Shown: positions 41,651-48,964 of the stretch, piece after piece
How positions within the stretch are numbered: the first letter of the stretch is position 1
How the letters are laid out: every line of letters starts with the position of its first letter
Source of the DNA: Methylocaldum sp035627495
GTDB taxonomy: Bacteria; Pseudomonadota; Gammaproteobacteria; Methylococcales; Methylococcaceae
Direction of reading: 5' to 3'
DNA length: 64,000 nucleotides
NCBI RefSeq assembly: GCF_035627495.1
Contig: NZ_DASPLO010000177.1
Span: 1-64,000, forward strand
Notes under the pieces: generated by a model
What the model was told of the DNA's origin: nothing
What the model saw: only the letters and a program-made list of their open reading frames with translations
Database searches by the model: none
Translations under genes and position numbers: made by a program

Positions 41651-43462
41651 CTAATGAATGAATGATTCGCTTTGAATCGCGATCTCGTCCTGGGGAGAAT
41701 CCTTGCCGGTCTCCTTTTCGCCCTCGGTGTTTTCGACATATATCGCGTTCCCGCAATATCCTTTAGCCTTTTTCTTGGCTATCGAGGCCATTTCAGCGAT
41801 GACTTCTTTGGTCAAACCGTTCTGTGTCGCGGCCACGGGCAAAATGCCAATAGAGAGGGATACAAAAGGAAAATACCGCTTTTCGCCGTACCTGTCGCTA
41901 GCTTCTATGCCGCCGACTTGTCGGTCCTTGGCGGTGTAATAATCCGGGACGAGCGACTCGAAGGTCTGTAAAAGTTGCTGGCAGCGTTCCCGCCAGTCAG
42001 TATTCCGGAACAGGACGATAAAATCGTCGCCGCCGATGTGTCCTACAAAATCCAAGTCGGGATCCGTGATTTCCATTAGTAGGCGGCCCACGAGCTGAAT
42101 GAGATCGTCGCCGCGTATATAGCTGTAAACGTCATTATAAGCTTTGAAGTGATCGAGATCGCAGTAGGCGACAATGAAATCCTCCCGATTGCGCAGGAAC
42201 TCATCCAGTTTCTGCTGAATCAAAACATTACCGGGTAATAGTGTCAGCGGATTGGCGTGCCGGGCTTTGGTGATTTGTAAGTCGGTAATCGTGCTCAAGA
42301 GATCCAGGAGGGTGCCCTTGCCGACTAGATGTCCATTGTCCGTAATGATGAATTCGTCCGTCTGGTGATTGACTGCGCTGGTCAGGCAGCGGCTGGCATC
42401 CTCAAGAGAGGTATGCAGGTCGAATTTAAGAGTCGGCCTAAGGACAAACTCTTGTATGGGTTTTCGGCCATGCAAATCGCGTCCGTATCGGCTCGCCAAG
42501 AGATTCATCAGATCGTTGCGGAGGACAAGTCCCAAGGGTTCGTCATTGTCCACGACAGCTACCGATTGTAGGGTTTCGCTGATTCGGAAGATTTCGCCGA
42601 CTTCCTCCATGCTCGATTGTGGGGATACGGTTGGGATTTCCTTCAGGAGATGGGCGACTGTTAACTTGTCCGAGTAGACGCTGCGTTTTTGCCGGTCGCT
42701 AAATAGTTGCTGGTTCAGCGTGATATCAGGAGTTTTTTTCGGTGGGGAGAAATAAAATCCCTGGGCCATGTTAATGCCCAATTTGCGCAAGGCGGCGTAT
42801 TCGTGCTTATGTTCGATGCCCTCGGTAATCGTCTGACAACCCAGTGATTTGGCGATTTCGATGATGGATTTGATGAATTGGCGCTTGGTTTGGTCTTCGT
42901 CGACACCTTCAATAAAATGCCGGTCGATCTTGACGAAATCTGGGTTCAGTTCGGACCAGAGCTTGAGACTGGAGTGGCCGGCGCCTAGATCGTCCAGCGC
43001 GACTTTGAAACCCATTCCGCGGTAATGTTGGAGGGCTTGTTGGAATACCGTCCAGTCTTGGATGGGTTGGGTTTCGGTGATTTCGACGACGACACGGTCC
43101 GGATCTAATTTGTGATTCTGTAAGTACATCAGCGTTCGTCCATGAATGAATTCGTCGTCCGTCAAAGTGACGGGATTAATATTGACGAAGAGCTGTCCCG
43201 ACAGACCGAGTTTGGCGAATTGTCGGATGATGAGCTTCCGGCACAGAAAGTCTAGATCCATCAGGCGCTCATACTTGGCGGCCGCGGCGAACAGGACATT
43301 CGGCCGATGTAGTAAAGATTCGGAAGGTCCTCGAATCAAACCCTCGTATCCAAAGATCGACTGTTTATCCAATACAACTATCGGCTGGAACAGAACGGTC
43401 AACTGTTCCAGCGCGAGTATACGATCAAGCAGGCTCTTAACGTGGACTTCTTGCTTCTGCAC
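41651..43462 (-). CDS. EAL-CBS-GGDEF protein, cyclic di-GMP turnover or binding
   Basis: 603 residues without membrane segments. The order is EAL (about 20-245), a CBS pair (about 265-395) and GGDEF (about 400-570). The EAL motif is E40-G-L, but the downstream metal-binding and catalytic parts are kept: DDLGAGHSS (157-165), VKID (177-180) and ITEGIE (212-217). The GGDEF motif is GGDDF at 477-481, preceded by NPLTLLPGN and YCDLDHFKAYND. Activity as phosphodiesterase, cyclase or both cannot be decided from sequence. The CBS pair may bind adenine nucleotides and gate it. The start is GTG at 43462. Confidence 0.88.
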   Translation of the reverse strand: MQKQEVHVKSLLDRILALEQLTVLFQPIVVLDKQSIFGYEGLIRGPSESLLHRPNVLFAAAAKYERLMDLDFLCRKLIIRQFAKLGLSGQLFVNINPVTLTDDEFIHGRTLMYLQNHKLDPDRVVVEITETQPIQDWTVFQQALQHYRGMGFKVALDDLGAGHSSLKLWSELNPDFVKIDRHFIEGVDEDQTKRQFIKSIIEIAKSLGCQTITEGIEHKHEYAALRKLGINMAQGFYFSPPKKTPDITLNQQLFSDRQKRSVYSDKLTVAHLLKEIPTVSPQSSMEEVGEIFRISETLQSVAVVDNDEPLGLVLRNDLMNLLASRYGRDLHGRKPIQEFVLRPTLKFDLHTSLEDASRCLTSAVNHQTDEFIITDNGHLVGKGTLLDLLSTITDLQITKARHANPLTLLPGNVLIQQKLDEFLRNREDFIVAYCDLDHFKAYNDVYSYIRGDDLIQLVGRLLMEITDPDLDFVGHIGGDDFIVLFRNTDWRERCQQLLQTFESLVPDYYTAKDRQVGGIEASDRYGEKRYFPFVSLSIGILPVAATQNGLTKEVIAEMASIAKKKAKGYCGNAIYVENTEGEKETGKDSPQDEIAIQSESFIH

Positions 43463-43691
43463 TAGGACTCGTCGGGATCTGTGAATGAGGTGGCCGTTTA
43501 CTCAATGAACTATAGCAGCTTGTATCATTTTGACCGGCAAATATGACAGCAAACGTTTTGCGAACGGACAAGCATAAGCTTACCTGTGGTTGTGGAGTTT
43601 ATTTCGGCAGTTGCGTTGAACTCCTATCCGGCCACGTTACCGGCATGGAAATTTTCCATGTCTCTGCCGCTAAGATTTTGAGGTAGTTGTT

Positions 43692-44189
43692 ATGAGTCGT
43701 GCTTTTGTCAAAGAACCGGATGGCGAACAGATCGGTGACGATCTTCCCGAACGGCCCCGAAGCTCGTATACCAATTATGTCACTCCGCAAGGGTTGCAGC
43801 AGCTTCAAGAGCGGGTTCGCGAGCTCAGCGTGCAGAAGGAAATCCTGGTTGGGAAGGATGATCTCGGCGCCCGGCAACAGCTCAAGCAGGTGGAGCGTGA
43901 TTTGCATTATTACGAGGAGCGCGTTCAAAGCGCAGTGGTGGTGCAGCCGGATGCTCAGACAGACGACAAGGTGCGCTTTGGTTCAACGGTCGAAGTTCTC
44001 GATTTGGACGGCCAAACGCTGCGCTTTACCATCGTCGGCGAGGACGAGGCGGACGCGACTCAGGAGAAAATCAGCTGGATGTCGCCTTTGGCACGGGCGT
44101 TACTGGAGGCTCAAGCGGGGGATGTAGTGACTTGGAAAAGGCCATTGGGCGACAAGGAATTGGAAGTCTTGGCGATTCACAAAGGCTAA
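43692..44189 (+). CDS. GreA/GreB-family protein with shortened coiled coil
   Basis: 165 residues. The C-terminal FKBP-like Gre domain is clear (VRFGSTVEVLDLDGQTLRF, ISWMSPLARALLEAQAGDVV). The N-terminal coiled coil (YVTPQGLQQLQERVRELS to DLHYYEERVQSAVVV) is about 54 residues against about 69 in GreB. It lacks the SENADY tip motif whose acidic residues stimulate RNA cleavage, although a KDD lies at the presumed tip. It may therefore bind the RNA polymerase secondary channel without normal cleavage activity. A 28-residue extension (MSRAFVKEPDGEQIGDDLPE) precedes the domain, as in some pseudomonad homologues. Confidence 0.85.
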   Translation: MSRAFVKEPDGEQIGDDLPERPRSSYTNYVTPQGLQQLQERVRELSVQKEILVGKDDLGARQQLKQVERDLHYYEERVQSAVVVQPDAQTDDKVRFGSTVEVLDLDGQTLRFTIVGEDEADATQEKISWMSPLARALLEAQAGDVVTWKRPLGDKELEVLAIHKG

Positions 44190-44192
44190 GCC

Positions 44193-44909
44193 GTGTCAGG
44201 AAGCTTTCCTCTGCCTTATAGCATCCGCCACAGCCGGCGGGCCAAGCATCTTCGTTTGATTGCAAAACTCCATGGGATCGAGCTTGTCGTTCCGCCTACG
44301 GTCAGCGAAGCTCGAGCGTTGGCGTTCTTGCACAAGCATCGCGATTGGGCCGAGCGCAAGCTGTCGGATATGCGCGCTAGGGCTGCCGAGTTCCGGCCGG
44401 TTCAGCATCTGCAGAACGGTTCAACGCTCCCGTTTCAAGGCCGCGAAGTTCCGCTGGTGGTTCGCGAGCATGCCGAACGGCGGACGCGTATCCAGTATGA
44501 CGGGCACTTCTTGGTCTCTGTACCCGTCGGCAGTTCGGAGGACCTGCAGCATATCACCCGGACGGCGCTTTTTGACTGGGTAAAGGTGTGGATGCGTGGC
44601 GAAGCCGGGTCCATCGTGCAACGGCACGCTGTCCGTTTCGGATTGCATCCGCGTCAAATTAGGATCAAACGGATGAAGAGCCGGTGGGGAAGTTGCGGCC
44701 CGAGAAACGACATCAATCTGAACTGGCTCTTGGCTTTCGCGCCCCCATCGGTATTGGAGTATGTGGTCGTGCACGAGTTGTGTCACATCCTCCATCGGAA
44801 TCACTCGGCCCATTTCTGGGATTTGGTCGCCCGGCATCTGCCCGGCTATCCTGCGGAGCGCCAGTGGCTCCGCCGGGACGGCGCCGATTTGTTGAGACGC
44901 TTCGAGTAG
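44193..44909 (+). CDS. YgjP-type (DUF45) zinc metallopeptidase
   Basis: A 238-residue cytoplasmic protein of the YgjP/SprT-like DUF45 family. The active-site motif is VVHELCHILHRNHSAHFWDLV, with the HExxH plus a third His ligand, preceded by the family block RMKSRWGSCGPRNDINLNW. The start is GTG at 44193, three bases after the preceding stop. Substrates are unknown. It lies four bases ahead of the thioredoxin-like gene, so gre, ygjP-like, redoxin and qor probably form an operon. Confidence 0.88.
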   Translation: MSGSFPLPYSIRHSRRAKHLRLIAKLHGIELVVPPTVSEARALAFLHKHRDWAERKLSDMRARAAEFRPVQHLQNGSTLPFQGREVPLVVREHAERRTRIQYDGHFLVSVPVGSSEDLQHITRTALFDWVKVWMRGEAGSIVQRHAVRFGLHPRQIRIKRMKSRWGSCGPRNDINLNWLLAFAPPSVLEYVVVHELCHILHRNHSAHFWDLVARHLPGYPAERQWLRRDGADLLRRFE

Positions 44910-44913
44910 CGCC

Positions 44914-45420
44914 ATGGCAGGCAAGTTAAAGCAAATGCTGCTATTCGGCAGCACGGCGATTGCGCTGTACGTCGGGGCACAGTTGGTCGTCACCCGCGGG
45001 TTGGTTTCCGGGACGCCGCCCCCGATCCGCGAAGCCACGCTAGACGGCGCAACATTCGATGTCCCAAACCGTGAAAGGCGACCGGCCGTAATCTACTTCT
45101 GGGCGAGTTGGTGTCAGATCTGCAAGGCGATGCAGGGCTCCATTCGTTCAGTGGCGCAAGACGCGCCGCTAGTCAGCGTGGCGCTGCTGTCGGGGGATGA
45201 AAACGAGGTCCGGGATTACGTCAAGCGGGAAGGATTCGATGTCCCGGTGATTCTCGACCGGGATGGCGCCATCGGCAGGGACTATGGTATACGCGGCGTG
45301 CCGGCCGTGTTCATTTTAGGGCCGGATGGCAATATCCGCTTTTCCACAATCGGCTATACAAGCGAACTTGGCTTGCGGGTACGGCTTTGGTTGGCGGATC
45401 TTGTAGGAGTCCTTGATTGA
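44914..45420 (+). CDS. Membrane-anchored thioredoxin-like protein (TlpA/ScsD type)
   Basis: 168 residues. An N-terminal membrane anchor (MLLFGSTAIALYVGAQLVV) is followed by a periplasm-facing thioredoxin fold. The active site is WCQIC in YFWASWCQICKAM, and the cis-proline loop is GVPAVFI. It resembles ScsD, part of copper-sensitivity suppressor systems, but no scsABC genes are adjacent, so the role in disulfide reduction or copper tolerance is inferred. Its TGA stop overlaps the TTG start of the next gene. Confidence 0.85.
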   Translation: MAGKLKQMLLFGSTAIALYVGAQLVVTRGLVSGTPPPIREATLDGATFDVPNRERRPAVIYFWASWCQICKAMQGSIRSVAQDAPLVSVALLSGDENEVRDYVKREGFDVPVILDRDGAIGRDYGIRGVPAVFILGPDGNIRFSTIGYTSELGLRVRLWLADLVGVLD

Positions 45421-46418
45421 ATGGTGTTGTCCCGCCCACCATGGCGGCCATCGAGATTGCTCAATGGGGCGGTCCGGAGGTTTTGCAAGCGTGCCGGCGT
45501 CCGACGCCTAAACCCGGGCCGGGCGAAGTGCTGATCGAGATTTCGGCGGCTGGCGTGAATCGGCCGGACGTCATGCAGCGCAAAGGGCTTTACCCACCGC
45601 CGCCGGGAGCTTCCGACATACCGGGCTTGGAAATCGCCGGCAAAGTCGTCGCCTTGGGCGAGGGTGTGCATCAGCCCGCCATCGGCGAATCGGTTTGCGC
45701 CCTGGTGACCGGCGGGGGATATGCGGAATATTGCTTGGCCGCGGCGGCGCTTTGCCTACCCATCCCGAAAGGACTCGGCCCGATCGAAGCGGCCGCTATA
45801 CCGGAAACGTTTTTCACGGTTTGGACCAACGTCTTCGAGCGGGGCGGGCTTAAAGCCGGGGAGAGCATGCTCGTACACGGGGGCAGCAGCGGCATCGGCA
45901 CCACGGCGATTCAGTTGGCTCGCGAGTTCGGCGCTGCTGTGTTCGCGACCGCGGGAAATCCGGAAAAATGCCGATTTTGCGAGCAGATCGGGGCTCGGGC
46001 GATCAACTATCGCGAAGAAGATTTCGTCGATCGCATTCAATTCTTAACCGAGGGCAAAGGCGTAAACCTGATTCTGGATATGGTCGGCGGCCCTTATCTT
46101 CAGCGGAATCTCAACTGTCTCGCAGTCGATGGCCGCCTGATAGTGATTGCGGTTCAGGGTGGGCCTAAGACCGAAATCAACCTGCTGTCCATCTTTTTGA
46201 AACGCCTGACTTTAACCGGCTCAACCTTGCGGCCGCGAAGCGTGAAAGAAAAAGCCTCGATTGCCGGTGCTCTGAGGCAAAAGGTATGGCCGCTGCTCGA
46301 ATCGGGTCAGGTCAAACCCGTTGTCCATCGCGTGTTCTCCCTGGCGGAGGCATCGGAAGCCCACCGCCTGATGGAAAGCAGCCAGCACATCGGCAAGATC
46401 GTGCTAACGGTAGCTTAA
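45417..46418 (+). CDS. NAD(P)H quinone oxidoreductase, zinc-independent MDR family
   Basis: A 333-residue medium-chain reductase of the PIG3/quinone oxidoreductase group. The N-terminal GroES-like domain has AAGVNRPDVMQRKGLYPPPP, and the Rossmann domain carries HGGSSGIGTTAIQLAREFGA. No structural or catalytic zinc cysteines are apparent. The TTG at 45417 has AGGAG seven bases upstream and overlaps the preceding stop as TTGA; the ATG at 45441 is an alternative but has no ribosome-binding site. It may reduce quinones or reactive enals. Confidence 0.88.
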   Translation: MNGVVPPTMAAIEIAQWGGPEVLQACRRPTPKPGPGEVLIEISAAGVNRPDVMQRKGLYPPPPGASDIPGLEIAGKVVALGEGVHQPAIGESVCALVTGGGYAEYCLAAAALCLPIPKGLGPIEAAAIPETFFTVWTNVFERGGLKAGESMLVHGGSSGIGTTAIQLAREFGAAVFATAGNPEKCRFCEQIGARAINYREEDFVDRIQFLTEGKGVNLILDMVGGPYLQRNLNCLAVDGRLIVIAVQGGPKTEINLLSIFLKRLTLTGSTLRPRSVKEKASIAGALRQKVWPLLESGQVKPVVHRVFSLAEASEAHRLMESSQHIGKIVLTVA

Positions 46419-46488
46419 GTGCGGCTCGGCTGATCGGCTTGATCGTTCACGCCCCTCTTTAGCCGAACCCAAAAAACCGGAATAGATC

Positions 46489-47205
46489 GTGATTTCATCT
46501 GGCTACAAAAAATTATCAGTTTTGGCTTTATTGGCGGTGAGCGGCTGGTTGGCCGTCCCTGCATCGGTCTGGGCCGGGTTGGATGAGGGCATGGTGGCCA
46601 TTCAGCGTCAGGACTATTCCACGGCTTTCGCTGAATTCAAGCCCTTGGCGGAGCAAGGGATGCCAGAGGCCCAAGTCAATTTGGGCAACCTTTACATGAA
46701 AGGACTGGGCGTGCCGCAGGACTATGTCGAAGCCCGACACTGGTATGAGCAAGCGGCCCGGCAAGGTGATGCGACGGCTGAGAGCAAGCTCGGCGTCCTC
46801 CACTTTTACGGCCTCGGGACGGAGATGGATACGGCCGAAGCCGGGCGTTGGTTCCGCAATGCGGCCGACCGGGGCGAGGCTAGCGCCCAGGCGGTGCTAG
46901 GCTCGCTCTACGCGTCCGGCAACGGCGTCGAGAAGGATAACGCCCAAGCCTATTTCTGGTATACGCTCGCGGCGGAGCAGGGCAATCAAAATGCGGTCGA
47001 CGGCAAGAACAGCCTGATCGATGAGATGGCTCCCGGCGAAATGGCCCTGGCTCTGGACCGTCTCGCCGAGTGGCAAAAGCAGAAAGAGGCTGCTCAGGAG
47101 CTTTTGCTAGATAAAAAGCCCGAGGCAAAGAAAACCCAGGCTAAGAAGAAGTCGAAAGCGACTCCCAAAAAGACGAAGGGAAAACATAAAAGCAGCTCGC
47201 GTTAG
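46489..47205 (+). CDS. Secreted Sel1-repeat protein with lysine-rich tail
   Basis: 238 residues starting at a GTG. A signal peptide or anchor (SVLALLAVSGWLAVPASVWA) precedes about four Sel1-like repeats (for example PEAQVNLGNLYMKGLGVPQD, TAESKLGVLHFYGLGTEMDT, ASAQAVLGSLYASGNGVEKD). These alpha-solenoids mediate protein contacts. The last 35 residues are strikingly rich in Lys (PKKTKGKHKSSSR end), unusual for an exported protein and possibly a surface- or nucleic-acid-binding tail. No specific function can be assigned. Confidence 0.82.
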   Translation: MISSGYKKLSVLALLAVSGWLAVPASVWAGLDEGMVAIQRQDYSTAFAEFKPLAEQGMPEAQVNLGNLYMKGLGVPQDYVEARHWYEQAARQGDATAESKLGVLHFYGLGTEMDTAEAGRWFRNAADRGEASAQAVLGSLYASGNGVEKDNAQAYFWYTLAAEQGNQNAVDGKNSLIDEMAPGEMALALDRLAEWQKQKEAAQELLLDKKPEAKKTQAKKKSKATPKKTKGKHKSSSR

Positions 47206-47219
47206 GTCTGTCCCTTGCC

Positions 47220-47531
47220 TCAAGCAAAGTGGCAGACGTAATCCAGCATTTCCGTCGTTTCGATATCGAACCGGCTGTCTCCTGGCACTTGGAACGATTC
47301 GCCGGCCCCATAGGTTTTCCATTCCGTCTCGCCGGCCAACCGCACTCGGCAAACGCCGGCATTGATTTCCATGATTTCCGGAGCGGCGGTGTTAAAAGTC
47401 AGAGCGGAAGGAAAGATCACGCCGAGGGTCTTGCGGCTGCCGTCCGGAAAGAGGACGGTATGGCTGATGCACTTGCCGTCGAAGTAAACATTGGCTTTCT
47501 TGACGGCGCTGACGTTGTCGAACTGGGACAT
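47220..47531 (-). CDS. ppnP: Pyrimidine/purine nucleoside phosphorylase (PpnP, UPF0345)
   Basis: A 103-residue cupin-fold enzyme that phosphorolyses diverse nucleosides to base and ribose 1-phosphate. It starts at the ATG at 47531 with AGGAG upstream, reading MSQFDNVSAVKKANVYFDG, which is the family start; GVIFPSALTFNTAAPEIMEI and GESFQVPGDSRFDI are also typical. It converges with the Sel1 gene. The inverted-repeat element at 47610-47757 lies about 80 bases upstream. Confidence 0.92.
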   Translation of the reverse strand: MSQFDNVSAVKKANVYFDGKCISHTVLFPDGSRKTLGVIFPSALTFNTAAPEIMEINAGVCRVRLAGETEWKTYGAGESFQVPGDSRFDIETTEMLDYVCHFA

Positions 47532-47609
47532 GGTGGCTCCTTTCAAACAAAGGCGGCCATTATACGTGACGGGTCGAACTCTAGTAGGGCCTTGGTTCTG
47601 TTGGTAGTC

Positions 47610-47757
47610 TTAGAAGCTGTCTTCAAACTACTGCGCGCCGCCATGCCGGCGTTGCTCAAGGGCTCAAAATCCTCATGTACGCTCGTGTACACTCCGGTTT
47701 TTCGCCCTTTCGCGCCTTGTCCTGACATCGCTCGTGACGTTTGAAGACAGCTTCTTA
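47610..47757. repeat. Inverted-repeat element of about 148 bp (MITE- or REP-like)
   Basis: The outer arms GAAGCTGTCTTCAAAC (47613-47628) and GTTTGAAGACAGCTTC (47739-47754) are perfect 16-base inverted repeats, extending with one mismatch to 19. Inside lie secondary symmetric stretches such as GTACGCTCGTGTAC. No coding frame is apparent. It fills the gap between ppnP and the carotenoid-type gene. The structure looks like a non-autonomous mobile or dispersed repeat; copy number cannot be judged from one window. Confidence 0.7.
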
Positions 47758-47784
47758 GCGCGCGATTAAAGCTGTCGCCGGTTA

Positions 47785-48774
47785 ATGCGAAAGGTTCCGA
47801 AAATCCTTTCCTATGTTTATAGAAATACTTCTCCCCCAAAGGAATCGGTTTTGTTTGAGCAACTTCTCTGGTCTTTGACATATCGTCCGTACATCACGGT
47901 TTTTCTGATTTCATTCCTATTGCTTTCCTGGTTGGAGCAAGGCGCGCTGCGAACTGTGATTTGGGTGGTCAGCAGTTATTTAGTGGCGTTGCTCGCCGAA
48001 TGGGGAAGTATTAACTACGGGATCCCGTTCGGTAAGTATGTCTACCATTACGAAGCGCTGAGCAACGATCTGGTCGTTTTGGGCGTTCCGTTTTTCGACA
48101 GTCTGTCGTTTTCGTTTCTCAGTTATGTCAGTTTTTCGCTGGCGCAGTTTTTCATGTCGCCGTTATGGGTCGGAGCGCACGATGTACAGCGCGTAACCTC
48201 GGCCGAGATCCGAAACTCGGTGGCAGTGCTTCTGCTTGGTGCGTTCTTGATGCTGGTCGTCGACCTCATCGTCGATCCCATTGCCAATCTCGGCAAATAC
48301 TGGTTCTTGGGGGATATTTATCATTATCCGGAGCCGGGTATTCACTTCGGGGTAACTCTAGAAAATTATGGCGGGTGGTACGTCGTCGCTATGGTTACGA
48401 TTCTGCTGAATCAGTGTATCGACCGGTTTTTGCTGGACGTGGAGAAAAGGCGCGGTGAACCAGTTCGACTGGCCTATGTACCATATAAAGGATTACTCGC
48501 TCCCTGCTTTTGGAGCGGCATAGTCATTTTTCAGCTAGGGGTGACCTACTGGCTGGGCTATGGTGTAGAGGTGCTTCCCGACCCTGATCGGTTGAAGTTG
48601 CAGGCGCTGACCGGCAGCTTCATCATTGCGCCGATCCTGGTGCTCGCCGCGGTGCAGTTGGTAAAGCCTTCCAACCGTGTTAACAGCGCCGATATACGGG
48701 ATCGAGTCGTCACCTATCCGCCGACTCGTCCATCGATTGCCAGTAAGCCGGCATTGACTGATTGTTCCGGTTGA
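47785..48774 (+). CDS. Carotenoid biosynthesis membrane protein (CruF-like, PF04240)
   Basis: 329 residues with about seven hydrophobic segments. It resembles the Caroten_synth/CruF family of carotenoid 1',2'-hydratases: note AEWGSINYGIPFGKYVYHYE, VPFFDSLSFSFLSYVSF and VDLIVDPIANLGKYWFLGDI, with conserved Asp and Glu in membrane segments. Whether it hydrates a carotenoid or another isoprenoid end is not known. No phytoene or diapophytoene genes lie nearby. It starts 27 bases after the inverted-repeat element, which may carry or disrupt its promoter. Confidence 0.78.
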   Translation: MRKVPKILSYVYRNTSPPKESVLFEQLLWSLTYRPYITVFLISFLLLSWLEQGALRTVIWVVSSYLVALLAEWGSINYGIPFGKYVYHYEALSNDLVVLGVPFFDSLSFSFLSYVSFSLAQFFMSPLWVGAHDVQRVTSAEIRNSVAVLLLGAFLMLVVDLIVDPIANLGKYWFLGDIYHYPEPGIHFGVTLENYGGWYVVAMVTILLNQCIDRFLLDVEKRRGEPVRLAYVPYKGLLAPCFWSGIVIFQLGVTYWLGYGVEVLPDPDRLKLQALTGSFIIAPILVLAAVQLVKPSNRVNSADIRDRVVTYPPTRPSIASKPALTDCSG

Positions 48775-48964
48775 TCAGTCGCTCGAGATGCTGAAAATCG
48801 GTCTGAGCGTAATCGATCAGCTGGCGAGCGATATCCTCGAACTGGCGCAAAACGGACGCCCCTCCTTTGGAGGGCGGCTGGCGACCCTAAAGAGCACCGC
48901 CCAGACCACCCGTTTCATGGGCGATGCACGTTTTCGACGGCTTTGATCGTAGCTCAAGGCAAGG

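Noticed and set aside
48788..48946. 52-codon plus-strand frame beginning MLKIGLSVIDQLAS
   Set aside because: No ribosome-binding site and no recognisable family; it lies in the short convergent gap after the CruF-like gene. Kept only as a possibility.
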